This document shows, piece by piece, positions 1-7,029 of a stretch of DNA of 20,499 nt; the first letter of the stretch is position 1; every line of letters begins with the position of its first letter. This DNA comes from a virus. A program made the translations under genes and the position numbers. The DNA is taken from positions 1 to 20,499 of IMG/VR virus record IMGVR_UViG_3300034152_000117. One strand, written 5' to 3'. The notes beneath the pieces were generated by a model. The model did not search any database. It worked only from the letters and a program-made list of their open reading frames with translations, and was not told where the DNA came from.

Positions 1-1125
1 GCTGCCATCAAAGCTTCTGATGATCTTCAAGAAAAGATGAAGTTAGAAGAACCTTACAAGGAAGCAATTGAGGCTTTGGATGGTGCAAAGGAAGGTGCTG
101 AACAAGCTAAAGCTGCTCAGGAGGGAATGACAACGGAAGCTGGTGAAACAAAGCAAGCATTAGAAGATGCAAAGAATGCTCAAGTAGCACTTCCAGGTGT
201 TGCAACAACAGCAACACAATCCCTTTCTACTGAGACTGAACAAGCACGACAACTCAAGGTAGAGCTTCAAGGTGCAACTCAAGCACAGAAAGATTTGATC
301 GCGGCTGCTAGGGAAGGTGCGGCTGCACCAGGAGAACCGGGCGCGCCTGCTGAGCCAGCAGCCCCACGAGAAATCTCACTGGAAGAGTTACAACAACAGC
401 TTGAAGCTGCACGTAGGCTTTCATCTGAGCTTGGCACAGTCAATGAGAAATACAATGCAATTGTAGCCTCTACGACAGTCCTAGCTGAAGCGATGAGTGT
501 ACCTTCGCAGGCAGCGGTGCAATTGCGCGATACGCTTGTCACAGCCGAGCAAGCTGCCATCGGTATTGGTAATGCTTTCGCGCCGGTTACTGAACAGGTG
601 AACATCGCCAATGTGGCAGTTGGAAACCTTATCACGTCGCTAAACAATGCGACGACAGCCACTAATGCGTCGGCTCAGGCCGCAGCTAACTGGAACTCAC
701 AGCTACAAGGCTGTGCCCAATCTGGCTATGCAGCCGCCTCAGCGATGCAGGCAGCCGCCTCAGCGGCAGTAGCGGCAGCCCAGGCTTGTACCCAGGCTGC
801 GGCAGCGTGTGCAGGAGGGGGCGTAGGAGCGGCTCACGGAGGGCGTTATTTCCAGGATGGTGGCCGAGGGACGGATCGTATCCCAGCTTGGCTGACGCCT
901 GGCGAGTTCGTAGTGAACGCCCGTGCAGCACGTAACTTCTTCCCGCAGTTGCAAGCAATCAACGCGGGGCAGCAGCCGATCTACCGTGACCAAGGTGGTG
1001 CGGTGACAAATATCGGCGACATCAACGTGACAGTGCAGGGAGGCGACAATTCAAGCCAGACAATTCGAGAGATTGCGTCTGGTTTACGACGAGAACTCAA
1101 AAGGAAGACAGCAAGAATTTACTAA
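1..1125 (+). CDS. Tail tape measure protein, C-terminal part (5' end outside window)
   Basis: The frame is open from base 1 and stops with TAA at 1123-1125, giving 375 visible codons of a longer gene. The first two thirds are rich in Ala, Gln and Glu and look helical or coiled-coil. An Ala/Cys-rich stretch follows, then a glycine-rich turn and the sequence LTPGEFVVNARAARNFF (around codons 298-314), followed by INVTVQGGD and SQTIREIASGLRREL near the end. A Gly-rich segment, a TPGEFVVN-like motif and a short amphipathic C-terminus are the usual ending of phage tape measure proteins, which fix tail length and sit in the tail lumen. The position just upstream of tail-tip genes fits. No transmembrane or peptidase domain is visible in this part. 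Family assignment is fairly sure; total length is unknown. Confidence 0.82.
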   Translation, partial: AAIKASDDLQEKMKLEEPYKEAIEALDGAKEGAEQAKAAQEGMTTEAGETKQALEDAKNAQVALPGVATTATQSLSTETEQARQLKVELQGATQAQKDLIAAAREGAAAPGEPGAPAEPAAPREISLEELQQQLEAARRLSSELGTVNEKYNAIVASTTVLAEAMSVPSQAAVQLRDTLVTAEQAAIGIGNAFAPVTEQVNIANVAVGNLITSLNNATTATNASAQAAANWNSQLQGCAQSGYAAASAMQAAASAAVAAAQACTQAAAACAGGGVGAAHGGRYFQDGGRGTDRIPAWLTPGEFVVNARAARNFFPQLQAINAGQQPIYRDQGGAVTNIGDINVTVQGGDNSSQTIREIASGLRRELKRKTARIY

Positions 1126-1130
1126 GTGAA

Positions 1131-1216
1131 AAGTGCCAGTGTAGTAAGGGCTGCACGGAACCTAGCGGGCTTTCCGTTATGATACCCAACACTGGTGTTT
1201 GCAAGGCAAAGCCCGC
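1131..1216 (+). promoter_or_regulatory. Foldable leader RNA with interlocked inverted repeats
   Basis: Bases 1131-1142 can pair with 1189-1200 over 12 positions, with a perfect 7-bp core (CCAGTGT/ACACTGG) and three G-U pairs. A second perfect 9-bp pair, GCGGGCTTT (1165-1173) with AAAGCCCGC (1208-1216), starts inside the loop of the first and ends outside it, which is pseudoknot order. A third small hairpin, ACGGAA (1155-1160) with TTCCGT (1172-1177), competes with the second. The ribosome-binding site of the next gene (GGAG at 1226) lies 9 bases past the last arm. The pairings are seen in the sequence; any control function is inferred. Confidence 0.45.
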
Positions 1217-1237
1217 GAAGCAAATGGAGAAAGAGAC

Positions 1238-1720
1238 ATGAGAACTCGACTTCCTCTGCGCGGTTACTACTTCATTGAGCACCGGAATAAAGCTGGGAAG
1301 CTCATTGGTGTCTACCGCGTACCTAATGGCATTACGGATCAGGGCATGAATGACTTGCTTGATGTGCATTTTGGAAATGACACACAGCACGCTCTTTGGT
1401 ACATTGGCCTGATTGACAATTCTGGTTATTCTGGTGTGGACCCGAGTGACACACTCGCTTCGCACGCTGGTTGGTCAGAAAACACTGATTATAGTGGAAA
1501 TCGAAAGCAGTGGGTTGTTGGCTCGGCCGCTGGTCGTTCAATCTCGAACGGAACCACGGCTGACTTCAATATCACTGGTACGGCAACTCTACGGGGTATC
1601 TTTGTCACAGATCAAGAAACCGGCACGACTGGTATTCTGTGGTCTACGGCTCTGTTCAGTTCGCCTGTTTCGGTTCAGAATGGTGACACGCTGAAGATCA
1701 CTTACACGGTCAGCGGCTAA
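1238..1720 (+). CDS. Probable virion structural protein, 160 aa
   Basis: The start is ATG 1238, because GGAG sits at 1226-1229 with good spacing; an in-frame ATG at 1199 has no such site and lies inside the inverted repeats. The protein opens with a basic strand (MRTRLPLRGYYFIEH), then GITDQGMNDLLDVHF (residues 31-45) and HALWYIGLIDNSGYSG, followed by DTLASHAGWSENTDY. Patterns of this kind (a WYIGLID-like strand, then DTLASHAGW) recur in short phage proteins coded among structural genes. The second half is Gly/Thr/Ser-rich and likely all beta, ending with NGDTLKITYTVSG. No signal peptide or membrane segment is seen. It sits between the tape measure and the paralog array and is followed by a terminator-like hairpin, so it may be expressed at a different level. 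Decoration or tail-surface roles are both possible; the exact role is not recognised. Confidence 0.6.
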   Translation: MRTRLPLRGYYFIEHRNKAGKLIGVYRVPNGITDQGMNDLLDVHFGNDTQHALWYIGLIDNSGYSGVDPSDTLASHAGWSENTDYSGNRKQWVVGSAAGRSISNGTTADFNITGTATLRGIFVTDQETGTTGILWSTALFSSPVSVQNGDTLKITYTVSG

Positions 1721-1737
1721 GTCTCTCCCTCGGTGTG

Positions 1738-1775
1738 CCTCGGCGTGGGAGGATTCCCGCGCCGGGGCTTTCTTC
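1738..1775 (+). terminator. Intrinsic-terminator-like hairpin
   Basis: CCTCGGCG (1738-1745) pairs with CGCCGGGG (1760-1767) and GGGA (1747-1750) pairs with TCCC (1755-1758) around a GGAT loop, giving a strong GC stem followed by CTTTCTTC. The U tract is interrupted by C, so termination may be partial. It lies between the 160-aa gene and the paralog array; no clear promoter is visible before the array, so some read-through would be needed. Confidence 0.55.
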
Positions 1776-1788
1776 AAAGGTAGCTATG

Positions 1789-2814
1789 ATGGCACTTCTT
1801 TGGATGGACGGCTTTGAAGGTTATGACGATGCCTGGAATGTAGATTGCCAAGGTGTTGTAGCACGTCGTTATGCTGTTGGTTCAAGTCGAATAAGACTTG
1901 AATCAGGTCGCTTTGGTGGTTACTCCCTGGTTCCACACTACACAAGTTCTTGGATTCAAACTCCTGTACTTACAACAGATGATACACTGATTGTTGGATT
2001 TGCTTTGAGATTTTGGGGTATACCCAATAACTGTCATTTCTTCTGGATGCTAAGTGAAGGTACACAGGGGATGGGTATTGGAGTTGATGATTCAGGAGTA
2101 GTTCGTGTCTATCGTGGCGGTTCTATCATAGCAGAATCAACTGAGATTTTGATACGCTCAAATAAATGGGTGTATGTTGAATTCAAGGTTGTTTGTGACA
2201 ATACAAATGGTTCCTATGAACTTCGCATCAATGGAGAAACCATCCTATCAGATTCAGGGATTGATACACAACAGAATCAACCATATCACGATCAAGTTTT
2301 CATCCGTGGTTATCAAGATAGTGCAAGCTATACACCACACATTGATGATTACTACATCTGTGATAGCACAGGTTCAAAGCACAATGACTTCCTTGGTCAA
2401 CAGAGAATTAGTCCTATCTGGCCTAATGCTGACACAGCCGACATTGATTGGACGCCCAGTGCTGCGGTAGATCACTATACCTTGGTTGATGAAGTTGATC
2501 CTGATGATGATAGTGAATACGTTGAAGATACTGTGACAGACAATGAAGACATCTATGAATATAGTGACATTTCAGACCTTGACATAGTTGAGGCTGTTTG
2601 TCTTTGTACTGAAGTTCGAGTCACAGATGTTACATCGTATGATTTGAAAACAGTCGTCAAATCTGGCGGAACAAAGTATGATAGTGCTGCTGATACTATT
2701 GGCAGCACTGAGTATCTAACCAATTTACGCCTAATGGCTGATGATCCTGATACGGGTACAGATTGGGCTGTGAGTGGTGTCAATGGTCTTGAAATGGGTG
2801 TAAAGGTGGGCTAA
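1789..2814 (+). CDS. Tandem paralog 1: lectin-like phage surface protein, 341 aa
   Basis: This is the first of five related genes. All five begin MAL(L/I)W followed by a D/E-G-F segment; here MALLWMDGFEGYDD. ATG 1789 is chosen by analogy with the others; the adjacent ATG 1786 is equally possible (AAAGG at 1776-1780). The N-terminal half has TTDDTLIVGFALRFWG, GMGIGVDDSGVVRVYRGG and YVEFKVVCDNTNGSYELRIN, a pattern like LamG/concanavalin-type beta sandwiches. A joint, YICDSTGSKHNDFLGQ, leads to a C-terminal half with the acidic run VDEVDPDDDSEYVED and the end NGLEMGVKVG. Such two-part proteins occur in phage tail regions, where surface or carbohydrate binding is likely but not shown by sequence. 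It ends in a TAATG overlap with the next copy. Paralogy is certain; function is inferred. Confidence 0.7.
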   Translation: MALLWMDGFEGYDDAWNVDCQGVVARRYAVGSSRIRLESGRFGGYSLVPHYTSSWIQTPVLTTDDTLIVGFALRFWGIPNNCHFFWMLSEGTQGMGIGVDDSGVVRVYRGGSIIAESTEILIRSNKWVYVEFKVVCDNTNGSYELRINGETILSDSGIDTQQNQPYHDQVFIRGYQDSASYTPHIDDYYICDSTGSKHNDFLGQQRISPIWPNADTADIDWTPSAAVDHYTLVDEVDPDDDSEYVEDTVTDNEDIYEYSDISDLDIVEAVCLCTEVRVTDVTSYDLKTVVKSGGTKYDSAADTIGSTEYLTNLRLMADDPDTGTDWAVSGVNGLEMGVKVG

Positions 2815-3869
2815 TGGCTCTACTTTGGTTTGATGGATTCGACCGCTATGGGGACGACTCTGGCTATGTCGATCCACGACAAATCATGCTATGCCGTTAC
2901 CAGCTAGCTGGAAACGGTAATCTTAACATTGCAGCAAGACCAGGCAGATTTGAAGGTTACTCAATTTCCATTCTTTGGGATGCCTCACATTGGTTTCAAA
3001 CTCCATACTTGACAACTGATAAAACATTGATTGTTGGATTTTCAATGTACCAGGACGAGTCAAGGAATGGAATCTTCATGTCTCTTAGAACAATTAACAA
3101 CTATTATGTAGGATTACAACTACAACTCAATAGTGATGGTTCCTTCAGTGTTCTTCGTGGTTGGACTGTTTTAGGAACAACAGCGGCAGGAGTGCTTCCT
3201 TTAGATGAGTGGAAGTTTATTCAACTCAAAGTTTACTGTGATGGTACAAGTGGTACAGTTGAACTTCGAGTGGACAATACAACTGAACTCACGTTGACAG
3301 GTATCAATACTCAAGACGATCCAAGTCACGATTATTATGCGGCCGTTCGTTTCCAAAGTATCACGCACATCTGGGAACAATCACCACGCTTCGATGATTT
3401 CTGGGTCTGTGATTCAACAGGTGGAGCACCATGTAATGATTTCCTTGGACCAGGACACATGGTACAACCACTTATACCATCGTCAGCAGGCGATTCATCA
3501 GATTGGGATGTAACTCCTGGTCCAGATCATTATGCTGCCGTTGATGAATTGGTGCAGGATGATACCGAATACGTGGAAAGTGTTACAACGGACGACCTTG
3601 ATCTTTACCATTATGATAGTCCACCTACAATGAATGAGATTAAGGGACTTCAAGTTCATAGTGAAGCAAGGGTTACTGGAACTATTGAAAGAACATTGAA
3701 GACAGTCATTAAGCATGACTACATAACAGAAAGTGAAGATGCCGGCCAGTATGTTGGGAATAGTAACTATCTTGCTTTTACACGATTGATGCCACTCAAT
3801 CCTGTTACAGGTGTCGCATGGATACGTGACGACGTAGATAATCTTCAAGCTGGGGTGAAGGTGGGATAA
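2814..3869 (+). CDS. Tandem paralog 2: lectin-like phage surface protein, 351 aa
   Basis: The start overlaps the previous stop (TAATG), and the site AAAGGTGG lies within the previous gene's last codons. It opens MALLWFDGFDRYGDD and keeps the family order: TTDKTLIVGFSMY, VGLQLQLNSDGSFSVLRG, FIQLKVYCDGTSGTVELRVD, the joint WVCDSTGGAPCNDFLG and the end NLQAGVKVG. It is the most divergent copy in the C-terminal half: DELVQDDTEYVES replaces the usual acidic PDDD run, and KHDYITESED replaces the RSGG/KSGG-EYD block kept by the other copies. The family's acidic patch is therefore weaker here. If the copies are receptor-binding or decoration variants, this divergence may reflect a different ligand or partner; that is inference. 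Confidence 0.7.
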   Translation: MALLWFDGFDRYGDDSGYVDPRQIMLCRYQLAGNGNLNIAARPGRFEGYSISILWDASHWFQTPYLTTDKTLIVGFSMYQDESRNGIFMSLRTINNYYVGLQLQLNSDGSFSVLRGWTVLGTTAAGVLPLDEWKFIQLKVYCDGTSGTVELRVDNTTELTLTGINTQDDPSHDYYAAVRFQSITHIWEQSPRFDDFWVCDSTGGAPCNDFLGPGHMVQPLIPSSAGDSSDWDVTPGPDHYAAVDELVQDDTEYVESVTTDDLDLYHYDSPPTMNEIKGLQVHSEARVTGTIERTLKTVIKHDYITESEDAGQYVGNSNYLAFTRLMPLNPVTGVAWIRDDVDNLQAGVKVG

Positions 3870-4933
3870 TGGCACTACTCTGGGTTGAAGGTTTTGAAGG
3901 TTTACAATCTGGCTATTTACCAGGTTGGTGGAATAATCAAGACCTAGAAAAGAACATTCGTCGTCGCTACTTACGAACAAGTAGCCTAATCAATGGTCGT
4001 ATGCAGACAATTGAGGGACGATTTGGTGGGTATGCGGTAGAGTTTTATCCTGGAACTGATGTTTGGTTTGAAACCAAATCACTAACAACAGATCGAACCT
4101 TAATCACAGGTTGTGCTCTTTACTGGGATGTACGAAATGGAGCCGGAAATGGTCGTATTGTCTCATTATATGATGGTGATTTCCTAGAAGGGATGCACCT
4201 TCGCGTTGATGATACTGGATACTACATTGAAGTTTGGCGTGGTAATGTAGTTCTTGAGACAATTACAAGCATTGAACTTCCAATTGATGAATGGTTCTAC
4301 ATTGAGTTCAAAGTTTATTGTGATGATACAAGTGGTTCATGGGAAGTACGACTTAATGGAAATACAATTGGGAGCGCTAGTGGCGTAGATACGCAGGCAA
4401 GCCTTACTAACTACCATCAATCTGTTCGATGGAATACAAATTACTGTGTGCAAAGGGTTGATGACATCTATGTTTGTGATGGTTCTGGTGCGAAGAATAA
4501 TGACTTCCTTGGAGTCATGCGAGTTGTACCAACATGGCCTGATACTGACCATACAACTGAATGGGATACAGTTGTTGGAGCTGGAACCCATTCCTATGCT
4601 GTAGATGAGCAAGAACCTGATGATGATACATCCTATGTTGAGGATGATGATATTGGTGATAAGGACATCTTTGACTATATCAATATCACAGAGAATTTGG
4701 GTCGAGTTGCTGGAGTGATGGTAAATACACTCTGTCGAGAAACAGATGCTCAATACTATGATCTCATTCAAATTGTTCGTTCAGGTGGGGCGGAATACGA
4801 TCAACCTAGCCAACAAGTAGGCTCTTCATCGTATGTTCACAAGTATGATGTTGTTGAATCTGATCCTGATACAGGATTAGATTGGACAAAAACTGGAATC
4901 GACGCAGCCCAATTTGGTGTGAAGGTGGACTAA
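3869..4933 (+). CDS. Tandem paralog 3: lectin-like phage surface protein, 354 aa
   Basis: The start again overlaps the previous stop. It opens MALLWVEGFEGLQSG and has an unusual basic insert near residues 30-37 (KNIRRRYLR). Family blocks follow in order: TTDRTLITGCALYWD, GMHLRVDDTGYYIEVWRG, YIEFKVYCDDTSGSWEVRLN, the joint YVCDGSGAKNNDFLG, the acidic run QEPDDDTSYVEDDDIGDKD, CRETDAQYYDLIQIVRSGG and the end DAAQFGVKVD. It shares long stretches with paralog 4 in the C-terminal half, including the QEPDDDTSY block and SDPDTG-DWTKTGI, so these two look like the most recent duplication or a pair kept alike by recombination. There is no signal peptide and no membrane segment. Confidence 0.7.
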   Translation: MALLWVEGFEGLQSGYLPGWWNNQDLEKNIRRRYLRTSSLINGRMQTIEGRFGGYAVEFYPGTDVWFETKSLTTDRTLITGCALYWDVRNGAGNGRIVSLYDGDFLEGMHLRVDDTGYYIEVWRGNVVLETITSIELPIDEWFYIEFKVYCDDTSGSWEVRLNGNTIGSASGVDTQASLTNYHQSVRWNTNYCVQRVDDIYVCDGSGAKNNDFLGVMRVVPTWPDTDHTTEWDTVVGAGTHSYAVDEQEPDDDTSYVEDDDIGDKDIFDYINITENLGRVAGVMVNTLCRETDAQYYDLIQIVRSGGAEYDQPSQQVGSSSYVHKYDVVESDPDTGLDWTKTGIDAAQFGVKVD

Positions 4934-5988
4934 TGGCACTTATCTGGGTAGATGGTTTTGAAGGTTATGAATCAAGCTATGGCGTTGATATGCGCACGGC
5001 CCTTGAAATACGTGGATATACTCATGCAGGTGGTGGTGGAACTCGCTATTTTCTTAAGCCGGGACGTTTCGGTAACTACGCTCTTCGACTATTCCATGAT
5101 GGTGATCCTTACATCAAAACACCACCTTTAACAACGGATCGAACATTGATTATTGGAGCTTCAATTTACTTTGTACGAATTTCCACAGGCTCGCAGACTC
5201 TATTCGGATTTTATGATGGTGATGGTAGTCTTGGAATGAATGTACGAATTAACCCTGATCCTGGAGCAGGTACAAAGTTTCAAATTCGTCGTGGGGCAAA
5301 CATTCTTGAAACAATTGATGATCCATTACTACCATGTATCAATCAATGGTTTCAACTTGAGTTCAAAGTCTACTGTGACAATACAGCCGGAACTTACGAG
5401 CTACGATTGAATGGTGAAACTATTGCCAGTGATACTGGTATTGATACACAGGAAGGAAGTTCCAATTATCATGCGGCCGTAGGCTTGCATAGTGTGAGTC
5501 ATGGTCCTGTATTTGATGACTTCTATGTTTGTGATGGTACTGGATCAAAGAATAACGATTTCTTAGGTATCGTTAAAGCTGTTCCAATTTTCCCCAGTGC
5601 TGAACATACTATTGAATGGGAAACAATGGTTGGTGGTTCCGATCATGCTGATGCCGTTGCTGAACAAGAACCAGATGATGACACATCATACATTGAGGAT
5701 GATGATGCTGGTGATAAAGACATCTTTGAATATGGCGACATCACTGATTCTCTTGTATCAATTGATGGTCTCATGCTACATACTCTTTGCCGCGAAACAG
5801 ATGCAACAACATTTGACATTATTCAGATTGTTCGATCAGGTGGGACTGAATACGATCAAGCAAGTCAACTTGTTGGTTCATCGTCATTTGTCAACCGATA
5901 TGATCTTCTGGAATCTGATCCCGACACAGGAATAGATTGGACTAAGACAGGAATCAATTCGGCTCAATTTGGTGTAAAGGTGGACTAA
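4933..5988 (+). CDS. Tandem paralog 4: lectin-like phage surface protein, 351 aa
   Basis: ATG 4933 is chosen over an in-frame ATG at 4882 because it gives the family start (MALIWVDGFEGYESS), the same TAATG overlap and the AAGGTGG site inside the preceding codons. Blocks are TTDRTLIIGASIYF, GMNVRINPDPGAG, FQLEFKVYCDNTAGTYELRL, GIDTQEGSSNYHAAV, the joint YVCDGTGSKNNDFLG, the acidic run QEPDDDTSYIEDDDAGDKD, CRETDATTFDIIQIVRSGG and the end NSAQFGVKVD. The C-terminal half is closest to paralog 3, while the N-terminal 60 residues differ, consistent with faster change in the exposed or ligand-facing part. Confidence 0.7.
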   Translation: MALIWVDGFEGYESSYGVDMRTALEIRGYTHAGGGGTRYFLKPGRFGNYALRLFHDGDPYIKTPPLTTDRTLIIGASIYFVRISTGSQTLFGFYDGDGSLGMNVRINPDPGAGTKFQIRRGANILETIDDPLLPCINQWFQLEFKVYCDNTAGTYELRLNGETIASDTGIDTQEGSSNYHAAVGLHSVSHGPVFDDFYVCDGTGSKNNDFLGIVKAVPIFPSAEHTIEWETMVGGSDHADAVAEQEPDDDTSYIEDDDAGDKDIFEYGDITDSLVSIDGLMLHTLCRETDATTFDIIQIVRSGGTEYDQASQLVGSSSFVNRYDLLESDPDTGIDWTKTGINSAQFGVKVD

Positions 5989-7028
5989 TGGCACTTCTCT
6001 GGATTGATGGCTTTGAAGGTTATGGAACCACTGTTGGTGCTGCTCCTGCACCCACAGGTATCTGTGGACGTAAGTATCCAAACGTCAATTCTGAATCCAG
6101 CATGAGGGTTCGTGATGGTCGATTTAGTGGTCGTGCTATTTCATTTGCTCATATCACTTGTAGGCTTGCAACTCCAGGATTGACAACTGATGATACTTTG
6201 ATCGTTGGTGTTGCAGTTAAACGTACCAATACTAGATGGATACCAATTGTTGACTTCTATCAAGGCTCATTCCGTGGTATGCACTTACAGGTTGTTGATA
6301 ATGGGTCCGAAATCTATGTCATGCGTGACGGTACAGTCATTGATACAACTGTTGGTGCCAACATTGGTGTTGACATGTGGCATCACGTTGAGTTCAAGGT
6401 AAAATGCCATGATACCAATGGTGAATACGAAGTCAAAGTAGACGGTATTACAGTCGCCAGTGCAACAGGAGTGGATACAAAAGATGGTAGTCTAAGTGGT
6501 GACTATCATGATGTTGTTAGACTCAATCCTTCCAATTATTCTGTTCCTTACTGGGATGATCTCTACATTTGTGATAGCACTGGAGCCCAGAATAATGACT
6601 TCCTCGGCAATCAACGAGTATCAGCAATCTTCCCCGGTGGTGGAGATGTAACAGCGGATTGGGAGACAGTGGTGCCTGTTGGTGCTCATTATGAAGCTGT
6701 TGATGAAGAAGAAGTTGATGATGACTCCAGCTACATTGAAGATGATGATAGTGGAGATCGTGACATTTGGAACTATGGCAGTGTTCCAACATTTGGGCAG
6801 ATTCAGGGGCTCCAAATCAACACTGATTGCAAGGAAACTGACGCAACCGATTTCACACTAATCACCGTTATCAAGTCTGGTGGTACTGAATATGATGATT
6901 CACCACAGGCGGCGGGCAGCGGTGATTGGCTTACACTTCGTCGTATTGCGGAACTTGACCCTGATACCAGCGCTCTTTGGACGGAGAGCGGGATCAACAA
7001 CGCAGCGTTTGGCGTAAAGGTAGGATAA
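5988..7028 (+). CDS. Tandem paralog 5: lectin-like phage surface protein, 346 aa
   Basis: It opens MALLWIDGFEGYGTT, with family blocks TTDDTLIVGVAVKR, GMHLQVVDNGSEIYVMRDG, HVEFKVKCHDTNGEYEVKVD, the joint YICDSTGAQNNDFLG, DEEEVDDDSSYIEDDDSGDRD, CKETDATDFTLITVIKSGG and the end NNAAFGVKVG. The last copy of the array ends one base before the next gene's ATG; the next product also starts MAL, suggesting that the start region of the tail-tip gene was copied along with, or is shared by, the array. As with its paralogs, a role in binding cell surface or decorating the tail is likely from position, not proven. Confidence 0.7.
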   Translation: MALLWIDGFEGYGTTVGAAPAPTGICGRKYPNVNSESSMRVRDGRFSGRAISFAHITCRLATPGLTTDDTLIVGVAVKRTNTRWIPIVDFYQGSFRGMHLQVVDNGSEIYVMRDGTVIDTTVGANIGVDMWHHVEFKVKCHDTNGEYEVKVDGITVASATGVDTKDGSLSGDYHDVVRLNPSNYSVPYWDDLYICDSTGAQNNDFLGNQRVSAIFPGGGDVTADWETVVPVGAHYEAVDEEEVDDDSSYIEDDDSGDRDIWNYGSVPTFGQIQGLQINTDCKETDATDFTLITVIKSGGTEYDDSPQAAGSGDWLTLRRIAELDPDTSALWTESGINNAAFGVKVG

Positions 7029-7029
7029 C

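Noticed and set aside
279-662. Reverse-strand frame opposite the tape measure gene, and similar long frames opposite other large genes
   Set aside because: Each is antisense to a well-supported gene, has no ribosome-binding site, and encodes a low-complexity translation of the opposite strand.
1126-1182. Short GTG-started frame after the tape measure gene
   Set aside because: Only about 18 codons, no binding site, and fully inside the foldable leader.
1720-7028. Array as an insertion-sequence or assembly duplication
   Set aside because: The copies differ throughout in both protein and silent positions and all frames are intact, so they are old paralogs and not a recent copy or assembly error.
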